Assembly (NCBI RefSeq): GCF_003363755.1
Contig: NZ_CP031396.1
Span: 1,674,001-1,738,000 of the forward strand
Direction of reading: 5' to 3'
Length of the DNA stretch: 64,000 nucleotides
Source of the DNA: Pseudomonas protegens
GTDB taxonomy: Bacteria; Pseudomonadota; Gammaproteobacteria; Pseudomonadales; Pseudomonadaceae
Shown: in pieces, positions 1 through 8,883 of the stretch
Layout of the letters: every line of letters starts with the position of its first letter
Position numbering within the stretch: the stretch's first letter is position 1
Translations under genes and position numbers: made by a program
The notes under the pieces: generated by a model
What the model was told of the DNA's origin: nothing
What the model saw: only the letters and a program-made list of their open reading frames with translations
Database searches by the model: none

Positions 1-23
1 GTCCGGCAATCAATGCCAGGTGG

Positions 24-956
24 TCAACCGCGCTTCTTGTAAAGCTTGGGCTCGCCCGGCGGCCGGCTCTTGAAGCGTCGATGGGCCCAGAGGTACTGCT
101 CGGGACAGGCGCGCAACGCACTTTCCACCCACTGATTGATCCGCAGGCAATCCTCTTCTTCAGTGGCACCGGGAAAATCCGTCAGGGGTGCATGAATCAC
201 CAGGCGATAGCCGCTGCCATCGGCCAGGCGCTCCTGGGTGAAAGGCACGACCAGCGCCTTGCCCAGGCGGGCGAACTTGCTGGTGGCGGTCACGGTAGCC
301 GCCTGGATGCCGAACAACGGCACGAACAGGCTCTGCTTGGCGCCATAGTCCTGGTCCGGTGCATACCAGATGGCCCGACCGGAACGCAGCAGCTTGAGCA
401 TGCCGCGCACGTCCTCTCGTTCCACGGCCAGGGAATCCAGGTTGTGTCGCTCGCGGCCACGACGCTGAATGAAATCGAACAGCGGGTTCTTGTGCTCGCG
501 GTACATGCCATCGATGGTGTGCTGCTGCCCCAGCAGCGCCGCGCCAATTTCCAGGGTGGTGAAGTGCAGGGCCATGAGAATCACCCCGTGACCTTCGCGC
601 TGGGCCTGCTTGAGGTGTTCCAGGCCTTCGACATGGGCCAGGCGCGCCAGACGCTGCCTGGACCACCACCAGCTCATGGCCATTTCGAAGAAGGCGATCC
701 CGGTGGAGGCGAAGTTTTCCTTGAGCAGGCGCTTGCGCTCTGCGGCGGTTTTTTCCGGGAAACACAGTTCCAGATTGCGTCGGGCGATAGACCGTCGATC
801 GCCAGCTACTCGGTACATCAACGCCCCCAGGGCGCGACCGATTTGCAGGAGCACGGGATAAGGCAGCTGGACGATCAGCCATAACACGCCAAGTCCCAGC
901 CACAGCGGCCAGAAACGTGGAGACAAGAATGCAGCTCGAAAACGCGGGCGATCCAT
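24..956 (-). CDS. lpxL: Lipid A biosynthesis lauroyl-type acyltransferase (LpxL/HtrB family)
   Basis: A 310-residue inner-membrane acyltransferase of the LpxL/HtrB/LpxM family, which moves a secondary acyl chain from acyl-ACP onto Kdo-lipid A or a lipid A precursor. A hydrophobic N-terminal segment (about residues 16-38) would anchor it, and the catalytic HX4(D/E) motif is visible as H131-FTTL-E136. The length fits the family (about 300). I chose the ATG at 954-956 (MDRPRF), because the 35 extra codons upstream are unlike the family. It is divergent from minC, with about 120 bp between the starts. Which secondary acyl position it serves cannot be read from the sequence. Confidence 0.93.
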   Translation of the reverse strand: MDRPRFRAAFLSPRFWPLWLGLGVLWLIVQLPYPVLLQIGRALGALMYRVAGDRRSIARRNLELCFPEKTAAERKRLLKENFASTGIAFFEMAMSWWWSRQRLARLAHVEGLEHLKQAQREGHGVILMALHFTTLEIGAALLGQQHTIDGMYREHKNPLFDFIQRRGRERHNLDSLAVEREDVRGMLKLLRSGRAIWYAPDQDYGAKQSLFVPLFGIQAATVTATSKFARLGKALVVPFTQERLADGSGYRLVIHAPLTDFPGATEEEDCLRINQWVESALRACPEQYLWAHRRFKSRPPGEPKLYKKRG

Positions 957-1078
957 TACAGATTCCGGGACAGACAACAAGGTCGCGCATTCTACATCGG
1001 TTCGACCTGGCTTGCGGGGCGCGGGCGATCTCGTTATAAGTCTCGGCACTTTTAGTGACAAGCCGCCTTCTGCAGACC

Positions 1079-1816
1079 ATGAGCCAAACCGAATCGCTAG
1101 ACCAAGATCCTGTGTTCCAGTTAAAGGGCAGCATGCTCGCCATCACGGTGCTGGAACTGGCCCGCAACGACCTTGAAGGCCTCGATCGCCAACTGGCCGC
1201 GAAGGTCGCCCAGGCGCCAAACTTCTTCAGCAACGCGCCACTGGTACTGGCGCTGGACAAGCTGCCTGCTGCCGAGGGCTCGGTGGATCTGCCCGGGCTC
1301 ATGCGTGTCTGCCGCCAGCACGGTCTGCGTACCCTGGCAATCCGCGCCAGCCGGATTGAAGACATTGCAGCAGCCATCGCCGTCGATCTGCCAGTACTGC
1401 CACCTTCCGGTGCTCGGGAGCGCCCACTCGATCCGCCGGAAAGCGAGGTCAAGAAAGTACCGGAAAAGCCGCCTGAACCAACCGTCAAACCGACCCGCAT
1501 CATCACTTCGCCAGTACGCGGCGGACAGCAGATCTATGCCCAAGGTGGCGATCTGGTGGTGGTGTCCTCGGTCAGCCCCGGCGCGGAACTTCTCGCCGAT
1601 GGCAATATCCATGTATACGGCCCAATGCGTGGTCGGGCGCTGGCTGGCGTCAAAGGTGACACCAAGGCACGGATTTTCTGTCAGCAATTGAGCGCTGAAC
1701 TGATCTCCATCGCCGGTCAGTACAAGGTTTCCGAAGACCTGCGGCGCGACCCTTTGTGGGGCTCTGGAGTCCAGGTCAGCCTGTCGGGTGACGTGTTGAA
1801 CATCACACGTCTTTAA
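1079..1816 (+). CDS. minC: Septum site-determining protein MinC
   Basis: FtsZ-ring inhibitor of the Min system, recruited to the membrane by MinD-ATP to block division at the poles. The 245-residue protein has an N-terminal FtsZ-binding domain (about 1-105), a proline/charged linker (about 110-145) and a C-terminal beta-helical MinD-binding domain with the usual [11 protein letters not shown] segment. The start is the ATG at 1079 ([18 protein letters not shown]), which matches Pseudomonas MinC; the GTG at 1055 would add eight residues not expected in the family. It is first of minC-minD-minE, with 200 bp before minD. Confidence 0.96.
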   Translation: MSQTESLDQDPVFQLKGSMLAITVLELARNDLEGLDRQLAAKVAQAPNFFSNAPLVLALDKLPAAEGSVDLPGLMRVCRQHGLRTLAIRASRIEDIAAAIAVDLPVLPPSGARERPLDPPESEVKKVPEKPPEPTVKPTRIITSPVRGGQQIYAQGGDLVVVSSVSPGAELLADGNIHVYGPMRGRALAGVKGDTKARIFCQQLSAELISIAGQYKVSEDLRRDPLWGSGVQVSLSGDVLNITRL

Positions 1817-1892
1817 CGGATACTGCCGCATTTTCCAAGCATCTCTAAAACGTAGCGATTACGGCTCAAACGAAGTAGGAAATTGGCAATCA

Positions 1893-1919
1893 GCAGAGTT
1901 TATCGACGATAAACCCTGC
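1893..1919. promoter_or_regulatory. Inverted repeat in the minC-minD gap
   Basis: The core GTTTATCG-A-CGATAAAC (1898-1914) is a perfect palindrome around one central base. Beyond one A/C mismatch it continues as GCAG...CTGC, making a 27-nt near-palindrome. It lies about 100 bp before the minD start and is followed by no T-run, so it looks more like an operator or RNA hairpin than a terminator. Function is inferred only. Confidence 0.45.
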
Positions 1920-2016
1920 CGCTGACCGAGCTCCAGCCAAGGCTGTCCGACTGCAGTAGTTTTCAAGAGATGTTTTTCAGGGGCTAAAAGTCCTTTTTCC
2001 TTAGGGGTGAAACACC

Positions 2017-2829
2017 TTGGCCAAGATTCTCGTGGTTACATCCGGCAAGGGTGGTGTGGGTAAAACCACCACCAGCGCCGCTATCGGTACCGGCCTCGCT
2101 CTGCGTGGTCACAAAACAGTTATCGTCGACTTCGACGTCGGCCTGCGTAACCTCGACCTGATCATGGGTTGCGAGCGTCGCGTGGTGTATGACTTCGTCA
2201 ACGTGGTCAATGGCGAAGCCAACCTGCAGCAAGCCCTGATCAAAGACAAGCGCCTGGAAAACCTCTACGTACTGGCCGCCAGCCAGACCCGCGACAAAGA
2301 CGCGCTGACCCTGGAAGGCGTGGAAAAAGTCCTGATGGAACTCAAGGAAACTTTCGAGTTCGTGGTCTGCGACTCCCCAGCCGGTATCGAGAAAGGCGCC
2401 CACTTGGCCATGTACTTCGCCGACGAAGCGATTGTCGTGACCAACCCTGAAGTCTCCTCGGTCCGCGACTCCGACCGTATGCTCGGCCTGCTGGCCAGCA
2501 AGTCCCGCCGCGCCGAAAAAGGCGAAGACGCGATCAAGGAGCACCTGCTGTTGACCCGTTACAACCCGGAGCGCGTCAGCAATGGCGAAATGCTTGGCGT
2601 TGAAGACGTCAAAGAAATTCTCGCAGTGACCCTGCTGGGCGTGATTCCGGAATCCCAGGCCGTGCTCAAGGCTTCCAACCAGGGCGTGCCGGTGATTCTC
2701 GACGACCAGAGCGATGCGGGCCAGGCCTACAGCGACGCGGTCGATCGTTTGCTGGGCAAAACCGTGGAACACCGGTTCCTTGATGTCGAGAAGAAGGGAT
2801 TCTTCGAGCGCCTGTTTGGAGGTAGATAA
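2017..2829 (+). CDS. minD: Septum site-determining ATPase MinD
   Basis: Membrane-cycling ParA/MinD-type ATPase that carries MinC and oscillates under MinE. The deviant Walker A motif is complete (G10-KGGVGKTT, with K11 and K16), followed by the family blocks [14 protein letters not shown] and CDSPAGIE. The amphipathic C-terminal membrane-targeting helix ends FFERLFGGR. The 270-residue length is standard. The start codon is TTG at 2017, seven bases after AGGGGTGA; no ATG fits the conserved N-terminus, and I recall the same TTG start in other pseudomonads. The stop overlaps the minE ATG, so the two are probably translationally coupled. Confidence 0.97.
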   Translation: MAKILVVTSGKGGVGKTTTSAAIGTGLALRGHKTVIVDFDVGLRNLDLIMGCERRVVYDFVNVVNGEANLQQALIKDKRLENLYVLAASQTRDKDALTLEGVEKVLMELKETFEFVVCDSPAGIEKGAHLAMYFADEAIVVTNPEVSSVRDSDRMLGLLASKSRRAEKGEDAIKEHLLLTRYNPERVSNGEMLGVEDVKEILAVTLLGVIPESQAVLKASNQGVPVILDDQSDAGQAYSDAVDRLLGKTVEHRFLDVEKKGFFERLFGGR

Positions 2830-3083
2830 TGAATCTTTTTGACTTCTTTCGTGCCAGCAAAAAGGTCAGCACCGCGTCGGTAGCGAAAGAGCGTCTACAG
2901 ATCATCGTGGCGCATGAACGCGGCCAGCGCAGCACCCCTGATTACTTGCCCGCCTTGCAGAAGGAACTGGTGGAAGTGATCCGCAAGTACGTCAATATCG
3001 GGTCCGACGACGTGCACGTCGCTCTGGAAAACCAGGGCAGTTGCTCGATCCTGGAACTCAATATCACCCTGCCTGATCGCTGA
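2829..3083 (+). CDS. minE: Cell division topological specificity factor MinE
   Basis: An 84-residue MinE. It stimulates MinD ATPase and drives pole-to-pole oscillation so that division occurs only at midcell. The N-terminal [12 protein letters not shown] is the membrane/MinD-contacting part, followed by the [11 protein letters not shown] anti-MinCD helix and the C-terminal topological specificity domain ([30 protein letters not shown]). Its ATG overlaps the last base of the minD stop codon, and a strong hairpin follows 15 bp after its own stop. Confidence 0.97.
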   Translation: MNLFDFFRASKKVSTASVAKERLQIIVAHERGQRSTPDYLPALQKELVEVIRKYVNIGSDDVHVALENQGSCSILELNITLPDR

Positions 3084-3097
3084 TTGATCCGACGGGA

Positions 3098-3154
3098 GCC
3101 ACGGCGGCTCGCTGACTTCATGCATAGCATTGAGGTCGGCGAGCCGCCGTTGGC
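3098..3154 (+). terminator. Long hairpin after minE, possible terminator or processing site
   Basis: Positions 3101-3120 pair with 3131-3150 along all 20 positions around a 10-nt loop. Two of the pairs are G-U, allowed only in the RNA read from the plus strand. GCC at 3098-3100 can add pairs with GGC at 3152-3154 past one bulged base. A weak T-rich stretch (GTTTGTTA) follows. It could end the minCDE transcript or be an RNase III site; the stem is longer than a usual intrinsic terminator. Confidence 0.55.
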
Positions 3155-3175
3155 GTTTGTTACGAGGCTGTTTTA

Positions 3176-3811
3176 ATGCCGTTGTCGAATATCCACATCC
3201 TGCATCAGGACCCCGCCGTCCTGGTGGTGAACAAACCCACCCTGCTGCTTTCAGTCCCCGGTCGCGCCGACGACAACAAGGACTGCCTGATCACTCGCCT
3301 GCAAGAAAACGGCTACCCCGAAGCCCGTATCGTCCACCGACTGGATTGGGAAACCTCAGGGATCATTCTCCTGGCCCGGGACGCAGACACCCATCGCGAA
3401 CTGTCGCGACAGTTTCATGACCGCGAAACCGAAAAAGCCTACACCGCCCTGTGCTGGGGCCAGCCGGAACTGGACAGCGGCAGCATCGATCTGCCCTTGC
3501 GCTATGACCCGCCAACCAAACCCCGGCATGTGGTGGACCACGAATTCGGCAAGCACGCCCTGACCTTCTGGCGAGTGCTGGAGCGCTGCGGCGACTGGTG
3601 CCGGGTCGAGCTGACCCCAATCACCGGCCGCTCTCATCAGTTGCGGGTACACATGCTGTCCATCGGGCACCCACTACTGGGCGATGGCCTCTACGCCCAC
3701 CCGCAGGCCTTAGCCGCCTGGCCAAGGCTGTGCCTGCATGCCAGCATGCTCAGCTTCACTCATCCCCAGACCGGTGAGCGCCTGCGCTTCGATTGCCCCG
3801 CGCCCTTCTGA
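3176..3811 (+). CDS. rluA: Dual-specificity rRNA/tRNA pseudouridine synthase RluA
   Basis: A 211-residue single-domain pseudouridine synthase without an S4 domain, very like E. coli RluA, which modifies U746 of 23S rRNA and U32 of some tRNAs. The catalytic motif H54-RLD57 is followed by TSG; D57 is the expected nucleophile. The family segments VVNKP, LLSVPGR and [23 protein letters not shown] are all present. It follows minE on the same strand but after a long hairpin, so it may have its own transcript or a processed one. A REPIN lies just downstream. Confidence 0.9.
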   Translation: MPLSNIHILHQDPAVLVVNKPTLLLSVPGRADDNKDCLITRLQENGYPEARIVHRLDWETSGIILLARDADTHRELSRQFHDRETEKAYTALCWGQPELDSGSIDLPLRYDPPTKPRHVVDHEFGKHALTFWRVLERCGDWCRVELTPITGRSHQLRVHMLSIGHPLLGDGLYAHPQALAAWPRLCLHASMLSFTHPQTGERLRFDCPAPF

Positions 3812-3818
3812 CAGCGTT

Positions 3819-3904
3819 CTGCAGGAGCGGGTTTTCCGGCGAAGGCCCCCTGACGACCATCCCCCAGGTCGACAACCGCTTCGCCGGCAAGCCGGCTCCT
3901 ACAG
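3819..3904. repeat. REPIN: inverted pair of extragenic palindromic repeats
   Basis: The left copy runs GCAGGAGCGGGTTTTCCGGC and the right copy reads CGCCGGCAAGCCGGCTCCTA, facing each other across about 40 bp between rluA and apeB. This is the usual layout of Pseudomonas REP doublets mobilised in trans by RAYT transposases. No such transposase is in the window. Confidence 0.8.
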
Positions 3905-3951
3905 TGCCCTGCTATACGTTAAACTCGCGCCACTGCTGTCTGGAGCTACTT

Positions 3952-5241
3952 ATGCGCGAAGAGTTGAACCAAGGCCTGATCGACTTCCTCAAGGCCTCCC
4001 CTACCCCTTTCCATGCCACTGCCAGCCTTGTTCAACGTCTGGAAGCGGCAGGTTACCAGCGCCTCGACGAGCGCGAGCCGTGGACCACCGAAGCCAACGG
4101 CCGCTACTACGTCACCCGCAACGACTCCTCCATCGTCGCCTTCAAGCTGGGCCGACATTCGCCCCTGCAAGGCGGCATCCGCCTGGTGGGCGCCCACACC
4201 GACAGCCCCTGCCTGCGGGTCAAGCCTCAGCCTGAACTGCAGCGCCAGGGTTTCTGGCAACTGGGTGTGGAAGTCTATGGCGGCGCACTGCTGGCTCCCT
4301 GGTTCGACCGTGACCTGTCACTGGCCGGCCGCGTAACCTTCCGCCGCGATGGCAAGGTGGAAAGCCAACTGATCGACTTCAAGGCCCCCATCGCGATCAT
4401 TCCCAACCTGGCCATCCACCTCAATCGTGAAGCCAATCAGGGCTGGGCGATCAACGCGCAGAACGAATTGCCGCCGATCCTTGCCCAGTTTGCCGGTGAC
4501 GAACGTGTGGATTTCCGCGCGGTCCTGACCGACCAACTGGCCCGCGAACACGGTCTGAACGCCGATGTGGTGCTGGACTACGAGCTGAGTTTCTACGACA
4601 CCCAGAGCGCGGCGGTGATCGGCCTGCACGGTGACTTCATTGCCGGCGCACGCCTGGACAACCTGCTGTCCTGCTACGCCGGGCTGCAGGCCCTGTTGAC
4701 AGCCGACAGCGAGGAAACCTGCGTACTGGTGTGCAACGACCATGAAGAAGTCGGCTCCTGCTCGGCTTGCGGCGCCGATGGCCCGATGCTCGAACAGACC
4801 CTGCGCCGCCTGCTGCCCGAAGGCGACGAGTTCGTCCGTACCATCCAGAAATCGCTGCTGATTTCCGCAGACAACGCTCACGGCGTGCACCCCAACTACG
4901 CTGACAAGCACGACGCCAATCACGGCCCGAAACTCAATGCCGGCCCGGTGATCAAGGTCAACAGCAACCAGCGCTACGCCACCAACAGCGAAACCGCCGG
5001 TTTCTTCCGCCATCTGTGCATGGCCGAGGAAGTCCCGGTGCAGAGCTTCGTGGTGCGTAGCGACATGGGTTGCGGCTCGACCATCGGCCCGATCACCGCC
5101 AGCCACCTGGGCGTGCGCACTGTCGACATCGGCTTGCCGACCTTCGCCATGCACTCGATCCGTGAACTCTGTGGCAGCCATGACCTGGCCCACCTGGTAA
5201 AGGTGCTGAGCGCCTTCTACGCCAGCCACGAACTGCCCTGA
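3952..5241 (+). CDS. apeB: M18 family aminopeptidase (aspartyl aminopeptidase type)
   Basis: A 429-residue cytosolic zinc aminopeptidase of peptidase family M18, which removes N-terminal residues (acidic ones in the best-known members). Expected metal-ligand regions are visible: H82-T-D84 in [14 protein letters not shown], the LDNLLS aspartate, the DHEEVGS glutamates and the late histidine in FAMHSIRE. I start at the ATG at 3952 ([13 protein letters not shown]); the longer reading begins inside the REPIN. The GC-rich inverted repeat at about 5250-5280 could end the transcript. Confidence 0.93.
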   Translation: MREELNQGLIDFLKASPTPFHATASLVQRLEAAGYQRLDEREPWTTEANGRYYVTRNDSSIVAFKLGRHSPLQGGIRLVGAHTDSPCLRVKPQPELQRQGFWQLGVEVYGGALLAPWFDRDLSLAGRVTFRRDGKVESQLIDFKAPIAIIPNLAIHLNREANQGWAINAQNELPPILAQFAGDERVDFRAVLTDQLAREHGLNADVVLDYELSFYDTQSAAVIGLHGDFIAGARLDNLLSCYAGLQALLTADSEETCVLVCNDHEEVGSCSACGADGPMLEQTLRRLLPEGDEFVRTIQKSLLISADNAHGVHPNYADKHDANHGPKLNAGPVIKVNSNQRYATNSETAGFFRHLCMAEEVPVQSFVVRSDMGCGSTIGPITASHLGVRTVDIGLPTFAMHSIRELCGSHDLAHLVKVLSAFYASHELP

Positions 5242-5324
5242 GTTGTCACCGCGGGCGCCCCTCAGGGGGCCCCGCCGGTTTCTGATACACATCAACCCGG
5301 GGCGCGGTAAAGCGACCTAGACTT

Positions 5325-5531
5325 ATGAGTACTCTTCCTGACAAGGCCGTCGCCATGATCTCGATGTCTGCGTTCCACTCCATGCTCATCCCGATTCTCA
5401 CGGGCATGATTCTCCTGGCCATCGGCTTCAACTTCCGGGACAAGAACCTCGGTGTGTTCAGCATGTGGATCGGCATGCTGCTGATTCTCGGCACTGTGGT
5501 TTACAAGATCCTCGCCAAACTGGCGGAATAA
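5325..5531 (+). CDS. Small two-helix membrane protein, unknown function
   Basis: A 68-residue hydrophobic protein with two predicted membrane helices (about residues 13-33 and 44-63), separated by a charged turn (NFRDKNLG). I recognise no family with a known role; small proteins of this kind are common in Pseudomonas. The ATG at 5325 has a poor ribosome site, while an in-frame ATG at 5355 (MISMSAFHSML) follows AAGG at a workable distance, so the true protein may be 58 residues. It ends 79 bp before the MscS-type channel gene. Confidence 0.65.
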   Translation: MSTLPDKAVAMISMSAFHSMLIPILTGMILLAIGFNFRDKNLGVFSMWIGMLLILGTVVYKILAKLAE

Positions 5532-5610
5532 ATGCCGCGCTCGCCCTCGCATTGAATTTGGCGGCCTCGTACACTCGGTTGATCCGATTTTCTCCGAGGT
5601 TGACCGCCCA

Positions 5611-7767
5611 GTGTTCGCTCGTCTTTTCGCCCTGCCCTGCTTTGCGCTTGTCTGCCTGCTGACCCTCCTGCCCCTGAGCAGTGCGCAGGCGGTTGGCCTG
5701 CCGGGCCTGCTGGGCAACCAGAGCAAACCGCAACCACAGGCCGAAGAGCCCCTGGGGCAGTCTTTGGACGAGGTGATCAAGTCACTGGAAAACGACCAGC
5801 AACGCGCCAAGCTGCTGGCTGATCTGAAAAAGCTCCGGGACGCCACGAAAAAAGCCCAGCCCGCCACTGAAGAAGGCGTGCTCGGCCTGATCGGCGGCAC
5901 TCTGTCGAGCCTGGAGAAACAGTTCTCCGGCGCTGATAGCCCCTTGAACCGCTGGACCGACGAGTTCGATCAAGCCCAGGAAGAACTGTCGGCGTTGATG
6001 CTGCCAGCCAGCCAATGGCTACCGATCATTTTTGCCTTTGCCCTGATTCTCATGGTCTGGAGTCTGCTGGCGGCGGCGCTGATCTGGCTCAGCCACCGGG
6101 TGCGCCTGCGTTTCGGTCTCACCGAAGAACTGCCCCAGCACCCCAAGACCTGGGACTTGCTGCGCTTCGCCCTGCGCAAGCTCGGCCCCTGGCTGATCGC
6201 TCTGCTGATCACCGTCTACATGACCTACTCCCTGCCCTCGTCATTGGGCAAGGACCTGGCCATGGTCCTGGCCTACGCCCTGGTGGTGGGCACCTGTTTT
6301 TCGGCGATCTGTGTGGTGGCGTTTTCCGTCCTCGATGGTCCGCATCGTCATCGTGCCCTGTATATCCTGCGCCGCCAGGCGTTCCGACCACTGTGGTGGA
6401 TCGGCAGCTTCGCCGCGTTCGGCGAGGCCCTGAGCGACCCTCGGATGGTGGCCAGCCTCGGCCAACACCTGGCCCATACCGCAGCGACTTTCGCCAATGT
6501 CATGGCGGCGCTGTCCACCGGGGTATTCATCCTGCGCTTTCGCCGGCCGATCGCGCACCTGATCCGCAACCAACCGTTGTCCCGGCGCCTGACCCGCCGC
6601 GCCTTGAGCGACACCATCGAAATCATTGGCACCTTCTGGTATCTCCCCGCCCTGGTGCTGGTGGGCATTTCGCTGTTCGCCACCTTCGTTTCCGCCGGCG
6701 ACACCAGCACGGCCCTGCGCCAGTCACTGTTGTGCACGGTGCTGCTGGTGCTGTGCATGGTGATCAACGGCCTGGTGCGGCGCCACGCCCTCAAGCCCCA
6801 GCGTGGGCACAAGCGCCATGCGCTGTATTCCGAACGGTTGAAAAGCTTCTTCTATACCCTGGCCCATCTGGCGGTGTGGCTGGCGTTCATCGAACTGGGC
6901 CTGCGGGTGTGGGGCATGTCGCTGATCCGCTTCACCGAAGGCGACGGCCATGAAGTCAGCGTCAAGCTGTTCAGCCTCGCAGGCACCCTGATCTTTGCCT
7001 GGCTGATCTGGATCTTGAGCGACACCGCGGTGCATCACGCCCTGACCCGCTCGCGCAAGGGCCTGGCCAACGCCCGCGCACAGACCATGATGCCGTTGAT
7101 CCGCAACGTGCTGTTCGTGGCGATTTTCATCATCGCCACCATCGTCGCCCTGGCCAACATGGGCATGAACGTCACACCGCTGCTGGCCGGTGCCGGTGTC
7201 ATCGGTCTGGCCATCGGTTTCGGCGCCCAGTCGCTGGTGGCAGACTTGATTACCGGTCTGTTCATCATCATCGAGGACTCCCTGGCCATCGACGATTACG
7301 TGGATGTCGGCGGTCACCTGGGCACCGTCGAGGGCCTGACCATCCGCACCGTGCGCCTGCGGGACATCGACGGCATCGTGCACACCATCCCGTTCAGCGA
7401 AATCAAGAGCATCAAGAACTACTCCCGGGAGTTCGGCTACGCGATCTTTCGCGTGGCGATTCCCTACAACATGGAGATCGACGACGCAATCAAGCTGATG
7501 CGCGATGTGGGCCAGAAGATGCGTACCGATCCCTTGCAACGACGCAACATCTGGTCGCCTCTGGAGATCCAGGGAGTGGAGAGTTTCGAGTCCGGCAGCG
7601 CCATCCTACGGGCCCGCTTCAAGACCGCGCCGATCAAGCAATGGGAAGTGTCCCGGGCGTTCAACCTGTCCCTCAAGCGTCACCTGGACGAAGCCGGACT
7701 GGACCTGGCCACCCCGCGCATGAGCATCCAGGTGATCACCCCCGGCAGCGCCCCGGAAAAGCAATGA
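5611..7767 (+). CDS. MscS-family mechanosensitive ion channel (YbiO-like, large type)
   Basis: A 718-residue inner-membrane channel that releases solutes on hypo-osmotic shock. It has a cleavable-looking signal sequence (about 1-27), a periplasmic region (about 28-125), a long series of membrane helices (about 130-500), then the MscS core: pore helix LLAGAGVIGLAIGFGAQSLV, the beta domain (DYVDVGGHLGTVEGLTIRTVRLRD) and the C-terminal alpha/beta domain. Size and layout resemble E. coli YbiO more than small MscS. The start is GTG at 5611, with GAGG about a dozen bases upstream. Gating properties cannot be inferred. Confidence 0.9.
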   Translation: MFARLFALPCFALVCLLTLLPLSSAQAVGLPGLLGNQSKPQPQAEEPLGQSLDEVIKSLENDQQRAKLLADLKKLRDATKKAQPATEEGVLGLIGGTLSSLEKQFSGADSPLNRWTDEFDQAQEELSALMLPASQWLPIIFAFALILMVWSLLAAALIWLSHRVRLRFGLTEELPQHPKTWDLLRFALRKLGPWLIALLITVYMTYSLPSSLGKDLAMVLAYALVVGTCFSAICVVAFSVLDGPHRHRALYILRRQAFRPLWWIGSFAAFGEALSDPRMVASLGQHLAHTAATFANVMAALSTGVFILRFRRPIAHLIRNQPLSRRLTRRALSDTIEIIGTFWYLPALVLVGISLFATFVSAGDTSTALRQSLLCTVLLVLCMVINGLVRRHALKPQRGHKRHALYSERLKSFFYTLAHLAVWLAFIELGLRVWGMSLIRFTEGDGHEVSVKLFSLAGTLIFAWLIWILSDTAVHHALTRSRKGLANARAQTMMPLIRNVLFVAIFIIATIVALANMGMNVTPLLAGAGVIGLAIGFGAQSLVADLITGLFIIIEDSLAIDDYVDVGGHLGTVEGLTIRTVRLRDIDGIVHTIPFSEIKSIKNYSREFGYAIFRVAIPYNMEIDDAIKLMRDVGQKMRTDPLQRRNIWSPLEIQGVESFESGSAILRARFKTAPIKQWEVSRAFNLSLKRHLDEAGLDLATPRMSIQVITPGSAPEKQ

Positions 7768-7806
7768 CCCCGTAGGCGCCGTCTTGCCGGCCAACGGCAC
7801 TGGCGT

Positions 7807-8523
7807 CTAAAGAACGTCAACGCCCACGTGAATTGCGTCATGCCGCCAGAATTCCAGATCACAGTCGATCAGCCGCTCGTGCTGGTCATAGTTGACCCGG
7901 GCGATGCGCAACCCGGGGCTGCCCACCGACACCTTCAAGGCCGCCGCCGCTTCCGGCTGCAATGAGGTGGGCACAATCTCGAAGCGCACCCGCCCGTAAT
8001 GCAGGTCGTAATGCCGGGCATAGAGCTCGGTGATCGACTGGTTCAAATCCAGGTCGAGAATGTGTGGAAAGTACTTGGGGTTCAGGTAGTGCTCCACATA
8101 CAGCACCAGCCGGTCATCGATGCGCCGCGCTCGACAGATCTGGATCACGCTGGACAGTGCCGGTAATTGCAGCCAGGCGCAGACCGCCGCCGACGCCGGT
8201 TGCAGGCGCGCCGAGATCACCTCAGTGGAAGGCACTCGCCCCTGGGCGCTGACCATGGCGTGGAAGTGACTGCGCTGCATCAGGTTGTAGGCCAGCCGCG
8301 GCGGCGAAACGAACCAGCCCCGGCGCTCCTCGCGGTAGATCTGCCCCTGGGCCTCCAATTGCAGCAGGGCCTCACGCACGGTGATGCGGGTGGTGGCGAA
8401 CAACTCGCTGAGCTTGCGCTCGGCCGGCAGCTTGCTGCCGGGTGCCAACAGACCATGGGCGATCTGCTCCTGCAGGACCTGGCCGATGGCTGTCACCGCT
8501 TTGGTTGCATCAATACGCATCAA
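7807..8523 (-). CDS. GntR/HutC-family transcriptional regulator with UTRA domain
   Basis: A 238-residue regulator with an N-terminal winged helix-turn-helix (about 1-75, containing GSKLPAERKLSELFATTRITVREALLQLEAQG) and a C-terminal UTRA ligand domain (about 95-235). HutC/PhnF/NagR relatives are repressors released by a small ligand of the pathway they control. It is divergent from an ABC importer operon, and TGGNCTAGACCA-like sites lie in the shared 360-bp gap, so it probably controls that operon and itself. The ligand is unknown; the adjoining phosphodiesterase and phosphatase suggest a phosphorus-containing compound. Confidence 0.88.
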   Translation of the reverse strand: MMRIDATKAVTAIGQVLQEQIAHGLLAPGSKLPAERKLSELFATTRITVREALLQLEAQGQIYREERRGWFVSPPRLAYNLMQRSHFHAMVSAQGRVPSTEVISARLQPASAAVCAWLQLPALSSVIQICRARRIDDRLVLYVEHYLNPKYFPHILDLDLNQSITELYARHYDLHYGRVRFEIVPTSLQPEAAAALKVSVGSPGLRIARVNYDQHERLIDCDLEFWRHDAIHVGVDVL

Positions 8524-8533
8524 CGTTACCTAT

Positions 8534-8547
8534 CTGGACTAGACCAG
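8534..8547. promoter_or_regulatory. Putative UTRA-regulator operator 1
   Basis: CTGGACTAGACCAG matches the TGGTCTAGACCA-type palindrome used by NagR/PhnF-like regulators at 11 of 12 core positions. It sits 11 bp upstream of the regulator's start codon, a position suited to autorepression. Confidence 0.55.
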
Positions 8548-8813
8548 CACTGATTCAGGGCAGCGCAGTGGTCGGGACAGCGCTCTGCAGCCGTGTCCAA
8601 AGCCTAGGCAATGCATATGACTGATAGATGACAACGCCGCTGAGCGAGCCTCTGGTGAACCTGCAAATTGCCCGCCAGAACCTTGCAGAACGGGTGTTTG
8701 GGCATGGTCTACGCTTATTTCGCAGCGCCGAACCTGCGCCCGAATCCATGCGCCGACCGTTGGCACCGACATCAAAGTGTCATCCAACACGCCTAAATTG
8801 GCTCAGGTATTGC

Positions 8814-8825
8814 TGACCTAGACCA
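8814..8825. promoter_or_regulatory. Putative UTRA-regulator operator 2
   Basis: TGACCTAGACCA matches the same palindrome at 10 of 12 positions and lies 58 bp before the ABC binding-protein gene, where a promoter would be expected. With operator 1 it forms a pair about 280 bp apart. Apart from these two sites I see nothing notable in the 8524-8883 gap. Confidence 0.5.
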
Positions 8826-8883
8826 ACCCACCGCAAGACCGTCGATAACAACGCAGCGTTGAACACGCCCAAAGGAGCTTCGG

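Noticed and set aside
3819..3904. CRISPR-like repeats from the recurring GTAGGAG/CTCCTAC sequences
   Set aside because: Copies are single inverted pairs scattered between genes, not regularly spaced direct repeats with spacers, and no cas gene is present.
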